A DNA stretch of 64,000 nucleotides from Zizania palustris. Taxonomy: Eukaryota; Streptophyta; Magnoliopsida; Poales; Poaceae. Shown here piece by piece: positions 40,560 through 51,644 of this stretch. A program made the position numbers and the translations under genes. Under the pieces are notes generated by a model. The model was not told the origin of the DNA, ran no database searches, and was given only the letters and a program-made list of their open reading frames with translations. The stretch is taken from assembly GCA_019279435.1 (NCBI GenBank), contig JAAALK010000080.1, forward strand, positions 93,083,108 to 93,147,107. The letters run 5' to 3'. Positions within the stretch are counted from its first letter, which is position 1. Every line of letters starts with the position of its first letter.

Positions 40560-41813
40560 TAACAAGCTATGTGTTCCAGATTCGTCCGTACGTTTGCTGT
40601 TGTTGCAGGCATCACATGACGGTGGATTAATGGAACATTTTGGGAGAGAAAAGACTTTGGCCCTGCTGTCCAATAATTTTTATTGGCTAAAGATGTGGAG
40701 AGATGTTGAACGATTTGTGCAGCGTTGTGCCACATACCATAAAGCTAAGTCCAAACTTAACCCATATGGTTTGTATACTCCACTTCCTGTTTCTAGTGCA
40801 CCTTGGGAAGATATTAGCGTGGACTTTATTGTGGGATTGCCTAGGACAAAGAGGGGGAGAGACTCCATATTTGTAAGAGTGGATAGGTTTTCCAAAATGG
40901 CACATTTTATTCCCTATCACAAGACCAACGATGCTTCACATATTGCTGATTTAATTTTCAGGAAAATTGTGAGATTGCACGGGATGCCTAGAACCATTGT
41001 TTCAGATCGTGATGTGAAGTTTATGAGTTACTTTTGGAAGACAATGTGGGCCAGGCTTGGCACAAAATTGCTGTTTTCAACAACTTGTCACCCGCAAACT
41101 GATGGTCAAACAGAGGTGGTAAACCGTACACTCTACATGTTGCTGCGAACAATGATTAAGAAGAACTTGAAGGAATGGGAGGACTGCCTTCCACATGTTG
41201 AATTTGCACACAATTGTGCCCGTCTGAAGTGGTGTATGGTTTTAAGCCAATCACACAACTTGATTTGCTGCCACTTCCTTTTCAAGAGAGAGCAAACATG
41301 GAGGCAACTAAGCGTGCAGAGTTTGTGAAAGCTATGCATCTGAAGACCAAGGAAGTTATAGAAAAGAAGGCACGCTATTTTGCTCAAAAGACAAATAAAG
41401 GAAGAAAGAAGATGTTTTTCAAACCAGGAGATCTTGTTTGGTTGTACTTGCGCAAGGATCGTTTTCCTGATTTGAGAAAGTTTAAATTGATGCCCCGTGC
41501 TAATGATTTAAAACCCTATTTGGGAGCTGACGATGAGCTTGAGTCGAGGACGACTCCAATTCAAGAGGGGGAGGATGATAAGGACATCACTTCACATGAT
41601 ACACACATGGAGCCTCCACCTACAAATAAACTACAAGGACCAATCACACGCGCCCGTGCCCGTCGCTTGAACCATGAGATTAATTCTTTCCTTAGCAACT
41701 ATGTTAATATTTGTTTGGACGGGATGCTACTGAATACTAGCGATATTTTGTTGCTTAGGAACATGGGAGATGGAATAGAAGAATTGGAGTTGAAGACGGA
41801 GTCGCACGGATGA
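40560..41813 (+). pseudogene. pol: Element C integrase and C-terminus running into the LTR
   Basis: The integrase zinc region resumes after D (NKLCVPDSSVRLLLLQASHD, then CATYHKA). The catalytic core has DISVDFIVGLP, IVSDRDVKF and HPQTDGQTEVVNRT. A frame change occurs near 41220. The second frame carries the integrase C-terminal domain (GDLVWLYLRKDRFP) and then crosses the LTR boundary at 41576. It ends at 41813 within the LTR after a Thr-Arg-Ala-Arg motif (GPITRARARRLN). Coding into the 3' LTR and this tail are typical of CRM chromoviruses, whose C-terminal motif is thought to help target centromeric chromatin. Here the frame change makes a full product unlikely. Confidence 0.87.
41563..41575 (+). 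other. PPT of element C
   Basis: AAGAGGGGGAGGA directly before the 3' LTR; it lies within the coding frame. Confidence 0.88.
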
Positions 41814-42486
41814 TTTGAAGTCAAGAATTCGCTGGTTCGGGCTACATCAACCACCCTGCACCAAAATGGGCATAACTTCCTCATACGAAGTCCGATTGGC
41901 GTGTTCTTTGACTTTTTGGAAAGCTGAGGAGAAGACGGATCGTTTGCCGTTGGTTTCACCTCATTTGGAGTCTCGAGTCGTCCTGTGTATTTAAAACAGT
42001 CCTGCGTGACAGAACTGGGCCGTGTTGGCCCATAGTCTGAGTCTGTACGTTTTCTAGCCCACAGCCTGTGTCTGTTCGCCTTCCACAGGACACCGCCCTA
42101 TATATTCTCACGCCAGCCACCGCTAGGGTTAGGTTTTGCTTTGTTTGCATCTACACTGTTGTGTTTAGATCCCGCCTCTTGCACCGGACCGATTGGCTGC
42201 TGCATTGGCGTTTGTGAAACCTCACCTTATCTTCGTTTGTCGGTGATTTGACATTCGATTTGTATCCTTCCTGTTCTTGCTTGTGTTCTTGGGTTCGCTT
42301 GCAGGAATTAGCCTTCGTGGCGAGGTCAATCGCGTTCTGCGTGGTTGATAACCAACGGGGACAGTGGTGTAACGATTGCAAGGTTTTGATCCGCCGGACC
42401 GGAGCCTTGGATCGCCAACGTCGAGATTCTCCACCAACCCAAGTTTATCCTTTACCTAGCGGAAGATCGGGACCACTCCCCCATCA
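41576..42486 (+). repeat. 3' LTR of element C (911 bp)
   Basis: It pairs with 25351-26260, with about 18 differences by eye. A TATATAT is at 42099-42105. Confidence 0.92.
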
Positions 42487-42491
42487 TCGTC
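42487..42491. other. Right TSD of element C (TCGTC)
   Basis: Perfect match to 25346-25350. Confidence 0.93.
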
Positions 42492-43751
42492 TGTATGCTT
42501 CGCATTGTTTGATGGCTTCGAATGTTTTAGCTTGTCATGCTCGTATTGCGTGTTACATCTGCACACCTCGCATACATGCTTCCCCCCTTGCTCGTGGCAG
42601 CTAGGGACTTAGCCGTTGCTCGTGCGGGCAATAAAAAATGCGAAGGGGTGCGCCTTTTGGCGGCTTCAGATGCATGGAATTCATTGAGCGAAGGCCTCTT
42701 TTGGGCTTCGAACGTGCTAATTTGGTGCGAAGCAAGGCTTCAGCATAACCAAATTAAGTGAAGCATGCTTCGGCATGCTGGGATTTGAATGTTGTGCGTG
42801 AGCAAGGCTCCAAAACACACTTAGATTCCAGGCGAAGCATGACTTCGGCATGCTTAGGCGTATATTAGATTTTGACATGCGAAGCAAGGCTTCGGAGCGT
42901 GTTTGGATAACGAAGCAAGGCTTCTGAGCTTGGTTCTGCAATGAAAATGGATATTTGGTGTGGATTCACCGAACCTGTGATAATGTGAGCCACCTTCGGC
43001 TCTGAGCCACCTTCGACTCTAGGTCACCTATGACCCTGGGCCATCTTCGACCCTGGGATGCTTCGGGTACGGAACCCAGAATCCCTGGGATGCTTCGGGT
43101 ACGGAACCCGGAATCCCTGGACGCATCGGGCCATGGCCCGGAGTCCCTGTTACTGCTACGGGCCCGGGGGCGCTGTGTAGCCTTCAGAGGAGTGCTCCGG
43201 ATTTTGTAAGGCGAAGTGAGGCTTCAGATTTTTAAATAAGGCGAAGCAAGGCTTCGGGTTTTTGATAAGGCGAAGCAAGGCTTCGGGTTTTTAAATAAGG
43301 CGAAGCAAGGCTTTGGGTTTTGGATAAGGCGAAGCAAGGCTTCGGGTTTTTTCAATAAGACGGGGCAGAAATTGCTTAGAAGGCGAAGCAGGGCTTCGAA
43401 TTTCAAGGCGAAGCCCTTTCAAGGCGAAGCAGGGCTTCGAATATCAAAGTGATTGCGAAATTGTACATCGAAGTGGTACTTCGGATAGTGGACAAACCTC
43501 GTAAAGTGGTTGAAGGTCGGCCTCATAGCCCCTGGGGCTTCGACGACCCTCGACACATGAAGCGGAGCCCCTTGCTGGATGGTGCGCTCCGGTATGCGAA
43601 GGGTAAGGGAAGGCGAAGAGGGCCTTCGAGCTGCACCCGAAGCCCCTTGCCGAAGGGTGCGCGAGCAAGAAAGCTTCGAAGCTCCCCCTCAAGCGTACTT
43701 CGAGTCGCAGACAGTGGCAGAGAACTTAGCTTCTTGGACTAAGATCCCCAC
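42492..43751 (-). other. 5' internal region of element B, non-coding
   Basis: Between the PBS and the end of the antisense gene, B has only this 1.3 kb. Gag-pol would be expected but no related reading was found on either strand. It is dense in GCGAAGCAAGGCTTCGGG units, clearest as a tandem array at about 43205-43445, and has short repeats around 42990-43140 (GGGATGCTTCGGGTACGGAA). Confidence 0.78.
43205..43445. repeat. Tandem array near the 5' end of element B
   Basis: About six imperfect units of roughly 35 bp read AAGGCGAAGCAAGGCTTCGG plus a T-rich spacer. Each contains the inverted pair CGAAGC...GCTTCG. Confidence 0.85.
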
Positions 43752-43762
43752 GGACGGCGCCA
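43752..43762 (-). other. PBS of element B (TGGCGCCGTCC)
   Basis: The minus strand adjoins the right LTR with a two-base gap and is identical to the PBS of D and E. It proves the minus orientation of B, and therefore that its gene is antisense. Confidence 0.88.
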
Positions 43763-43764
43763 AC

Positions 43765-44903
43765 TGTTGTAGCAATTGTGTTAGCTACAGCATAGGTTTT
43801 GTATGTGTGTATATGATAGGTAGAATGAACCTCGATGGGTTCTCTTAAAGGGAGAAAGGGTTTATACTGGTTTGGGCCTCCCCTAGGGGATAATAGCCCT
43901 ACGTCCAGTTTGTGGTGGATTTGGCATGGTATGCCTTGGTGTGGAGAGAAGAACTCCAGGGTCTCATGGCCCCCTGGAGCGTGTGTCCTGCTACAAGGGC
44001 TTGGCCCTGCTTTTATAGGCACACAGGCCAAAGGAAAAGACTGGGATGCCTCCTATGATCCCTAGGCTCATAGGGCAAAAGGGGGAAAAGGAGCTAGCTA
44101 CGGTACAAAAGTGCTTTACAGCCTTACAGACGTGTCAGGTAACGTCACATCTTGACCAGCTAGATGACAAACTATGGGCAGAGGGGCCCCTGGTACGACT
44201 TCTGTACTGTAGCGGGGCGTAAACATCTTCTGGGTTCGGAGTTGGGCCGGAGCCCCGAATCCGGGGCTCCGAACTAGGGCCTCCGAACCGGGGCCTCCGA
44301 ACTGGGCCCTCTGAACTGGGGGCTCCGAACTGGGCCCTCCGAACCGGGGGCTTTGAACTGGGGCCTCCGAGCTGGGCCCTCCGAACTGGGGGCTCCGAAC
44401 TGGGGCCTCCGAACTGGGCCCTCCGAACTGGGGGCTCTCCGAACCAGGGCCTCCAAACCGGGGCCCTCCGAACCGGGGCTCCGAACTGGGGCCTCTGAAC
44501 CGGGGCCCTCCGAACTGGGGGCTCCAAACTAGGGTCTCCGAACTGGGGCCTCCGAACTGGGCCCTCCAAACTGGGGGCTCCGAACTGGGGCCTCCGAACC
44601 GGGCTCGAAGGCTAACTCCGAAGAAGGCCCGAAGGCTGGTTTCGAAGTTAGCCTGAGACCTGGCTTCTGGCGGCCTTCAGGCGATCTTGAGGGCTTTGCC
44701 CCAGAGGGCTCCGAAGGACTTCGCTCCAGAGGGCTTCGACGGGGTCCTGGGGCTTCGCCCCTGCAAGCTCCGGCATAAACCTTGAGACATGGGAACATTT
44801 TCTTGGGGAGGAAACAGGCTTCAACAGTGTTGGGCTCTGGGTTGAAGGCTGTCGGAGGCTAACGACATTTGGCCCCTGTTCAGGGGAAATATATTCCCCC
44901 AAC
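43765..44903 (-). repeat. 5' LTR of element B (1139 bp)
   Basis: It pairs with 7154-8465. The minus-strand TATAAAA is at 44011-44017. Its minisatellite (44240-44600) is about 170 bp shorter than in the 3' LTR. Confidence 0.88.
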
Positions 44904-44982
44904 ACATTACAAATGATTTGGCTCAGCAATCATCTGGCTATCAAGTCAGGAAAGGAAAATTTTCTGTACAACAAAGGATAAC
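44904..44982 (+). pseudogene. pol: Element A: end of the second RNase H, after B
   Basis: The reading NDLAQQSSGYQVRKGKFSV continues directly from the motif cut at 7153. This shows that B lies inside A. The first five bases (CATTA) are the right TSD of B. The last five (ATAAC, 44978-44982) precede the LTR of E and are its likely TSD. A continues beyond E and F, outside the window. Confidence 0.82.
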
Positions 44983-45476
44983 TGTTGGGGGAAAATACTT
45001 CATCCTTAGGGTCTCTACAACAATAAGATAAAGCCAATCTACTAAACCGAAGTTCCAGTATTAACTCCGGTTTAGTACATGATCAAGCTCGAAGAATCCA
45101 TGCAGACTTCTGTTCGGATTATGACTTCGAAGGTTGAATCTTCAGAGAGCTTATCTGCCAGCGAGGATGGAAGACTTATCGTCTTTCTGATTAGATTAGT
45201 CTTTTAGCATTTTAAACCTATTAAGGGTACCAAATAGTTTCCACTATGTCGGTTGTAATTGAGGGGTAAAAAGGTCTTTTCCTTAAGATTTTTACGTATA
45301 AATATCCACCTTCTCACCCTGTAATAGGCATCGAATACTAAGTTATTCAATACACAACTTCGAACTACTTCGAGCTATTATCCAATTCGGAGGCTTGAAA
45401 TAGTTCAGTTCACAAACACTTCGTTTTTTAGTTTTTAATCTCCGAAAACCTATTAGTGTAATCTTTTACGCCAATA
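44983..45476 (+). repeat. 5' LTR of element E (494 bp)
   Basis: It starts TGTTGGGGGAAAATAC. The end reads CCAATA, so the usual terminal CA has become TA. It is similar to the D LTR throughout. Confidence 0.9.
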
Positions 45477-45478
45477 GT

Positions 45479-45489
45479 TGGCGCCGTCC
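45479..45489 (+). other. PBS of element E (TGGCGCCGTCC)
   Basis: It lies two bases after the LTR and has the same 11 bases as in B and D. Confidence 0.82.
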
Positions 45490-45539
45490 ATGGGGAACCT
45501 AGTCCAAAAAACTTCGTTCTCTACCAATTTCATAGAACC

Positions 45540-48500
45540 ATGCTTCCTAAGCGGAGCTCAGGTGGTAGTACTACTCGGAGGTCCCCTCAGACCTCCAGAG
45601 CAAGATCTTCGAATACAGTCGAGGTCAGAGGGCCTTCAGTAGTTCTTCCACCTCGAGCATACGGAGTTCCTCCTCCAACTCCATCTATGCTTCGGCCAGA
45701 CGGAGTCCCTCATCCAACTCCGACTGTGCTTCGAACTGACATGTACAATTCTCAAGACCCGAAAGATCCTTCCAGAAGAAATGAAGATATTTTTGCTGAC
45801 ATGGCAACCCAGATGGCTAGTCTCCAAGCTAAAGTGGCAAGGTGGAGGCACGAAGCCGCAGATAGGCTTCGTTCTCAGGCCACCCCGGTCATTCCCGAAG
45901 TGCCTCAAGACGATGACTCTCTTCTTTATCCCGAAGCCCCAGAGAACGCTTCCTTCGATAGCGAGTCTCCACTGCATCCCGAGATACAGAAAGTGCGCTT
46001 TGACCCTAAGTTTAAAACTTTGAAGCTTTGTAAGTACTCCGGAGAAGACGATCTGGGGGAGTTCTCCCGTTGATATGCTTTGGCAATTGAGGCCAGCGGA
46101 GGAGTTCGAGACACCATGGCCAAGTGTTTCCCCCTTGCTATCGAAGGGGTGGCTTTGCGTTGGTTCTGGTCCTTGAAGCCAGGATAAATTAGAACCTGGG
46201 AGTAGTTAAGGAGGAAGTTTATACGTAACTTTTAAGGTACCTTCGTACCCCCAATGTCTACGGGAAGTCTTTTACAGGTAAAGCAGCTACCTAGAGAAAC
46301 ATTAAGCCAATTTTTCAAGCGCTTCGCTCATACGAAGTCACAAATACGGGGGTTGTCTACGTCGTCCGTGGTTGATGTAGCCCGAGAGGGAGTTACCCAT
46401 GCGGGCCTCCTTGTAAACTTCATCGAAAACAGATATCCTCTATAGCACATCCGATGGCTTATTTTGAAGAATATGCTAGGTCAGAAGAAGGGTGGCTCCT
46501 AAGAACAGCTTCAACTCCATCAATCCTGCAAGAAGTCAAGCTCGAAGTGAAGACTTCAACACCTTCGTAGGGGCCTAGCATCGAAGTCCAGCATGACAGA
46601 CATTGGGGGCAAAAGCATCCTCGCTCTGAAGTCCTGAACATTGATCCTCCGCAGAAATTTGCCCCTAGAAATCCACAAGCTTCGGGAAGCAAGACCAGCG
46701 GCTGTAGGCCGCTAGGGAAGCCGGCTAGCAAAGCCCAGGCCTTCTTCTGCTGCATTCATGGTTAAAATTGGAGTCACGCTACTGATGGATGCAAGTCTAT
46801 ACTCGCTTTAAGAGGCGGGTACCTTGAAAGGACCTATGGTCGAGGCAGTACTGGCCGAGTCTCTTCCGAGGCACGTGCGGAGCCTGTGCAGGCTGTCGCA
46901 TGTGTAGACAACTTCGACCCCACGAGACAACCTCCGGTAGTCAATATTATGCCACCTCTGAAGCAGGAAGATGGCCAAGATCGGGGAAAAGGGGTAGTCC
47001 TCCCCATTTCCGGAGGAGGGACCCTCGGCAGTATGTCGAAGAGACAGCGAAGAGAATATGTCCGAGAAGTAGGCCATATTGGAACTTCTTCGTCTGCAGC
47101 TACCATGCCCGAGTGGTCCCATGTGCCGATATCTTTCTCTGCAGATGATGCAGCTGGCATAAAGTTTCCACATGCAGATCCCCTTGTTATCATTGCCGAT
47201 ATAGCATGGACTGAAGTTCGGAGAGTGCTGATTGACGGAGGGATTTCAGCAGATATCATCTTCATTCAAGCCTTCAATCAACTTTGTATCTCTAGGAAAC
47301 ATCTCCTCCCCGCAGCTCGCCCCCTGCAAGGCTTCGCAGGACCTCCTCTAGATGCCCTCGGCCAGATAGGTCTGGAGGTTGCTTTCGAAGAGGGGCTCCT
47401 GGGAAGGACGGAGGAAGTAATCTTTGATGTAGTAGATGCCCCTTATGCATATAATGTTATCTTCGGAAGGGGCATGTTAAATCAGTTCGAAGTCGTGGAA
47501 CATCATAACTATTTATGTATGAAGATGCCCACGCAAGTGGGAGTACTCACTATCTTCGGAGATCAAGCCATTGCGTGAAGAGCAGAATATGGTCATGGCC
47601 CCCCTCTCGACCCAAGAGAAGTGAACAATGTACAAGGCAATTCGGAGGATATCTCTACTCTAGGCAAACCTTCGAAAAAGTCCTTCCCAAGATCCATCCC
47701 TGATGGAGAAATTATAATGAAGGTTATTGTAAAAGACGGCAAAGATTATTCTTTTTAGTTCGACAAAGATTTGCCTGCAGAAATCACTACTTCATTAGAA
47801 AAAGGTAGTTGAAGAAAATTTGGATGTCTTTGCTTGGTCTGATGAAGACATTCTGGGAGTCAGTCGAGATATCATTGAGCATAGCTTGCTTGTGAACCCG
47901 AGGGTTCGACCTGTTCAACAAGGACTTCAGAAGTTATCCGTAGAGAGGGCCATCCTTGCTAAAGCAGAAGTGGAAAACTTACTGAAGGCTGGGATCAACA
48001 GAGAAGTAGCTCATACGGAGTGGTTAGCTAACCCAGTCTTCGTCAAAAAAAAATCCTCTCGGAAGTGGCGCATGTGTATTGATTTTACATCTTTAAATAA
48101 AGAATGCCCACGTGACCCTATCACATGCCCCGAATTGATCAATTAGTTGATTCCACTGCTGGTTCGGAGTTATCAAGCTTCCTCGACGCGTATTCTGGCT
48201 ATCATCAATCTGGTTAAAGCACGAAGATGAAATCAAAACAAGCTTTGTAACTCCTTCGGGAGTCTTCTATTATGTAAGAATGCCTTTTGGCTTAAGAAAT
48301 GCCGGGGCAACTTTTTCGAGGTTAATTGCTAAACCTCTAGGTCATCAAATAGGACGCAATGTAGAAGCCTATATGGATGATATTGTAATAAAGAGTGCTT
48401 TAAAGCACCAACATAGCCTGGACTTAGCAGAAACGTTCGATAGCCTTCGGGCATGTGGAGTCCATCTCAACCCCGAAAAATGTATCTTCGGGCTAAGGCT

Positions 48501-50901
48501 GGAAATTTGCTAGGGTATCTAGTTTTGAGTAGAGGGATTGAAGCTAGCCCTACTCAAATAACTTCACTGCAAAGGATGGCTCCGCCGGAAAATTTAAAGT
48601 AGGTGCAAAAGCTAACTGGCCATCTAGAAGCACTTAGCAGATTTCTAGCAAGGTCTACGGAACAAAGTCTGCCTATTTTCAAAGCATTGAAAGGGTCTGA
48701 AGATTTTGCATGGACACCGGAGTGTCAAAAGAGTTTTGATGATATTAAAAATTATCTCAGCAACCTCGCTACACTCACTGTGCCTATTGTAGACAAAACC
48801 CTACTCCTCTACCTTGCAGCTACTGGCTCCGCTGTTAGTGCAGTCCTTGTAAGAGAAGTTGATTTCAATGGGAAATTGGTGCAGAATCCAGTCTATTTTG
48901 TATCCGAAGCATTATCTAGAGCAAAAACAAGATATTCCGAGCTTGAGAAGTTCACGTATGCTCTGATAATGGCTTCGAGGAAATTGCGACATTATTTTCT
49001 AGCACATAATGTAGTTGTACCAACTTCGTATCCCTTGGGAGATATGCTCCGAAGTAAAGATTCTACGGGAAGAATTGGAAAATGGGCTATTGAGCTAGCA
49101 CCCTTCGGCATCTCCTTCGTAGCAAGGACAGCAATCAAGTCACAAGTGGTGGCAGATTTTGTGGTAGAGTGGACTCCATCTGCAGTATGGGCTCCGGAGA
49201 AATCAAATGAAGGAATTTGGACTATATACTCCGACGGAGCTTTCCAAGCGTCTAGAGCAGGCATCGAAGTAGTAATAATTTTGCCTTCAGGGCAAAGAGC
49301 AATGTACTCCGCAAGGCTCAACTTTAAGTCCACCAATAATATAGCGAAGTATGAAGGAATTTTGTTAGGACATCGAAAGGCGCGTGCTTTGGGTGCTACA
49401 AGAGTATTAAAATAGATTCTCAAATTGTAGCAGGGCACGTCGATATAAGTTTTCAAGTCCGTCACCTGTAGCTTGCAAAATATTTTGAAGAGATATCAAA
49501 GATCGAAGCAGCATTCAAAGGGATTTCCTTCCGAAGTATACCAAGAGCTGAAAATATGCAAGCTGATACCTTAGCGAAAGCTACAACTGGAGCTATGGAC
49601 ATTCCGGAAGGAGACATTTACGAAGAGCTTACTTCGCCTACGGTGCCACAAATCCCTTCTGCAGAGGTTCTTTGCATTCCATGCACTGATTGGCGGAGCT
49701 CAATTATAGAATTGTTGCAAGGTGAAGCAAATTTGCCTGAAGGGCCACAACTTTCGAGGTTGAAATTAAGAGTTCAAAATTATCGTGTTATCAATAGTAT
49801 TCTCTACAAGGCCGGAGTATGTTCCCCTCTGCTCCGATGTATATCTCAAGCCAAAGGTCAAGAGATGCTCCGAGAAATTCATGAAGGCCTTTGTGGTAGC
49901 CATCTGGCCCCTCGGGCTTTGGCAGGAAAAACACTTCGCCAGGGGCTTTATTGGCCTACAATAGTAGCTGATGTGGAGAGCTTAGTCCACACATGCCAAG
50001 GTTGTCAATGGATGGGAAGATGAAGTCATCGTCTGCCAACGACTCTTCAAGTCATTGCTCTAGTTTGGCCCATGGACAGATGGGGCATGGATCTCATTGG
50101 CTCCTTCCTAGTAGCAAAAGGAAATCTGAAATTCGCAGTGGTAGCAATTGAGTATTTTTCCAAGTGGGTCGAAGCATAACCCCTCACAGCTATCACTTCG
50201 AATAATGTACAAAAGTTCTTCTAGAAGAATATTATATGCAGATTCGGAGTGCCTCGACAGCTCACAGTTGACAATGGGACACAATTTGATGCAGAGCCCT
50301 TCAGGAAGTTTTGCAAAAATCTTGGCATACAAATATTCTTGTTGTTGTGCGCCATCCTCAGTCTAACGGAGCTATCGAAAGGGCTAATGGTAATATTCTA
50401 TTAGGGCTGAATCGAAGAATAGTAGGGTTAGCAAAGGGGCTGTGGACCGAAGAGCTCAAGAAGATTTTATGGTCCATTCAGACCACTCAAACAAGGTCCA
50501 CAGGTTTTACTGCTTTCAGATTATTTTTCGGAGATGAAGCTATGGCACCGACAGAGCTTAAAGGAGGATCTCTTCGCACCACCGAACCTGAAATAGAAGG
50601 AGAAAGGCAAGCTTCACTTGATTTAACAGAAGAGATAAGGCTTTGAGCTATGGCTAATTTGTCGAAATATCAACAGCAAACGAAGACTTAGTATGACCCG
50701 ATGGTTAAGCTTAACGAACTTAAGCCAGGTCACATAGTTTTGGGAAGCATCATAGCACCAGGGAAATTAGGAAATAAGTGGGAAGGTCCATATATTATTC
50801 TGCGTTCAGGATGCCCTGGTTCTTTCAAACTAGCTAATTTAGAAGGCGAAGAGTTAAAGCATGCCTGGCATGCGGAGCACTTAAAGCGATATTTCACATA
50901 G
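45540..50901 (+). pseudogene. gag-pol: Element E gag-pol, multiply broken
   Basis: The order is collinear with the polyprotein of D and ends with the same HLKRYF motif. Pieces: Gag N-terminus 45540-46073 (MLPKRSSGGSTTRRS), Gag core near 46130-46440, protease region 46886-47578 (LIDGGISADIIF), RT start 47820-48146, RT palm 48280-48513 with YMDD, RNase H and second RNase H 48603-49415, integrase zinc region 49556-50023 and integrase core/end 50311-50901. At least six frame changes in both directions and several stops separate them (for example TGA at 46071 and TAG near 47757). No enzyme could be made from it. Confidence 0.92.
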
Positions 50902-51644
50902 GGGCTCCTTGTAATCATCTGTAAACACCTTCTGAATTAATAAAGTTTATGGTTCAGATAATGCCTACCTCTCAAACACTTCATACTTCTAGTGTACGCA
51001 CTGGAAGAACAAAGTTGGCTGCGAGGGAAGTGTGATTCATTTGAACCAATTTTGCGGACTTCGAACCACTGGTTCGAAGCTTCCGACGAGGTGGGAAAGT
51101 CACAGAAAAATGGATTCCAAGCCACCGGCTTGAAAGCATCCGTAAAAGAGTCCAAGGAGAACAAATGATAAAGATTCCAAGCTTCGGCTTGAAAGCATCC
51201 GTAAAAAGAGTCCAAGGAGACCACTATGTGAATTCCGAACCACTGGTTTGATAGCATTCACAAAAAGAGCCGAAGGAGGCCAAACAAAATAGACTTTGAG
51301 ATAATAGCTTAGAATGTCTATAAAAAGAGTCCAAAGTGACCAACTATTTTGGATACTAAGGTATTCGAAAAAGAGTCTGAAGTGACTACATTCAAACAAA
51401 AGGTACTACGTTACCAGTTTTCAGACTCAAAGTAGTCAAAGACATTTTTTGAGATTTTAATCAATCTTTAATTTGTTAAGGGGCTCTGAGCCTCCAAAAT
51501 TGTACTCCTAACTAAAGTTATTTTCGTTGCGCATAACCACCTTCGACGAATTTCGAAGTGGCTTACACCCAAAGAGGGGCTGGGAAGTAGGGAGACAATT
51601 TTGAAACTTTAATCTTTATCATTCGAACATATTACATTACATCA
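50902..51644. other. Spacer of E with decayed ~60-bp repeats
   Basis: Units such as TTCCAAGCTTCGGCTTGAAA followed by CATCCGTAAAAAGAGTCCAA repeat about four times at 51110-51400, at the position of the D minisatellite. They have diverged far more from each other than those of D. The block around 51480-51590 matches the flank of the D antisense gene. Confidence 0.75.

Larger units (their letters stand above)
25351..42486 (+). mobile_element. Element C: CRM-like chromovirus (Ty3/gypsy), internally deleted, hosts D
   Basis: The LTRs (25351-26260 and 41576-42486) start TGATGAGGACATC, the type of start seen in centromeric CRM/CRR elements of grasses. Met-tRNA PBS, protease, RNase H, integrase and PPT follow in gypsy order on the plus strand. 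Gag and the RT catalytic core are absent. The last coding frame runs into the 3' LTR, as is typical of CRM elements. Element D interrupts it between RNase H and integrase. Without D the element is about 5.3 kb. LTR divergence is roughly 2% by eye. Confidence 0.85.
7154..44903 (-). mobile_element. Element B: pol-less Tat-like LTR element with only an antisense gene; hosts I, J, C and D
   Basis: LTRs at 7154-8465 (3') and 43765-44903 (5') share termini TGTTGTAG and CCAACA. A minus-strand PBS (TGGCGCCGTCC) adjoins the right LTR and a minus-strand PPT (CGAGGGGCTAC) adjoins the left one; both are identical to those of elements D and E. After subtracting I, J and C (with D), B itself is about 7.6 kb. 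Its interior holds about 1.3 kb of non-coding, repeat-rich sequence next to the PBS and then a five-exon gene on the opposite strand. No gag, protease, RT, RNase H or integrase reading was found in B, so it would depend on proteins supplied in trans. Confidence 0.85.

Noticed and set aside
25351..42486. Possible host gene between the two C LTRs
   Set aside because: All coding sequence there is explained by C and D.
43205..43445. CRISPR-like array
   Set aside because: Units are adjacent tandem copies without unique spacers, in a plant-type retrotransposon.
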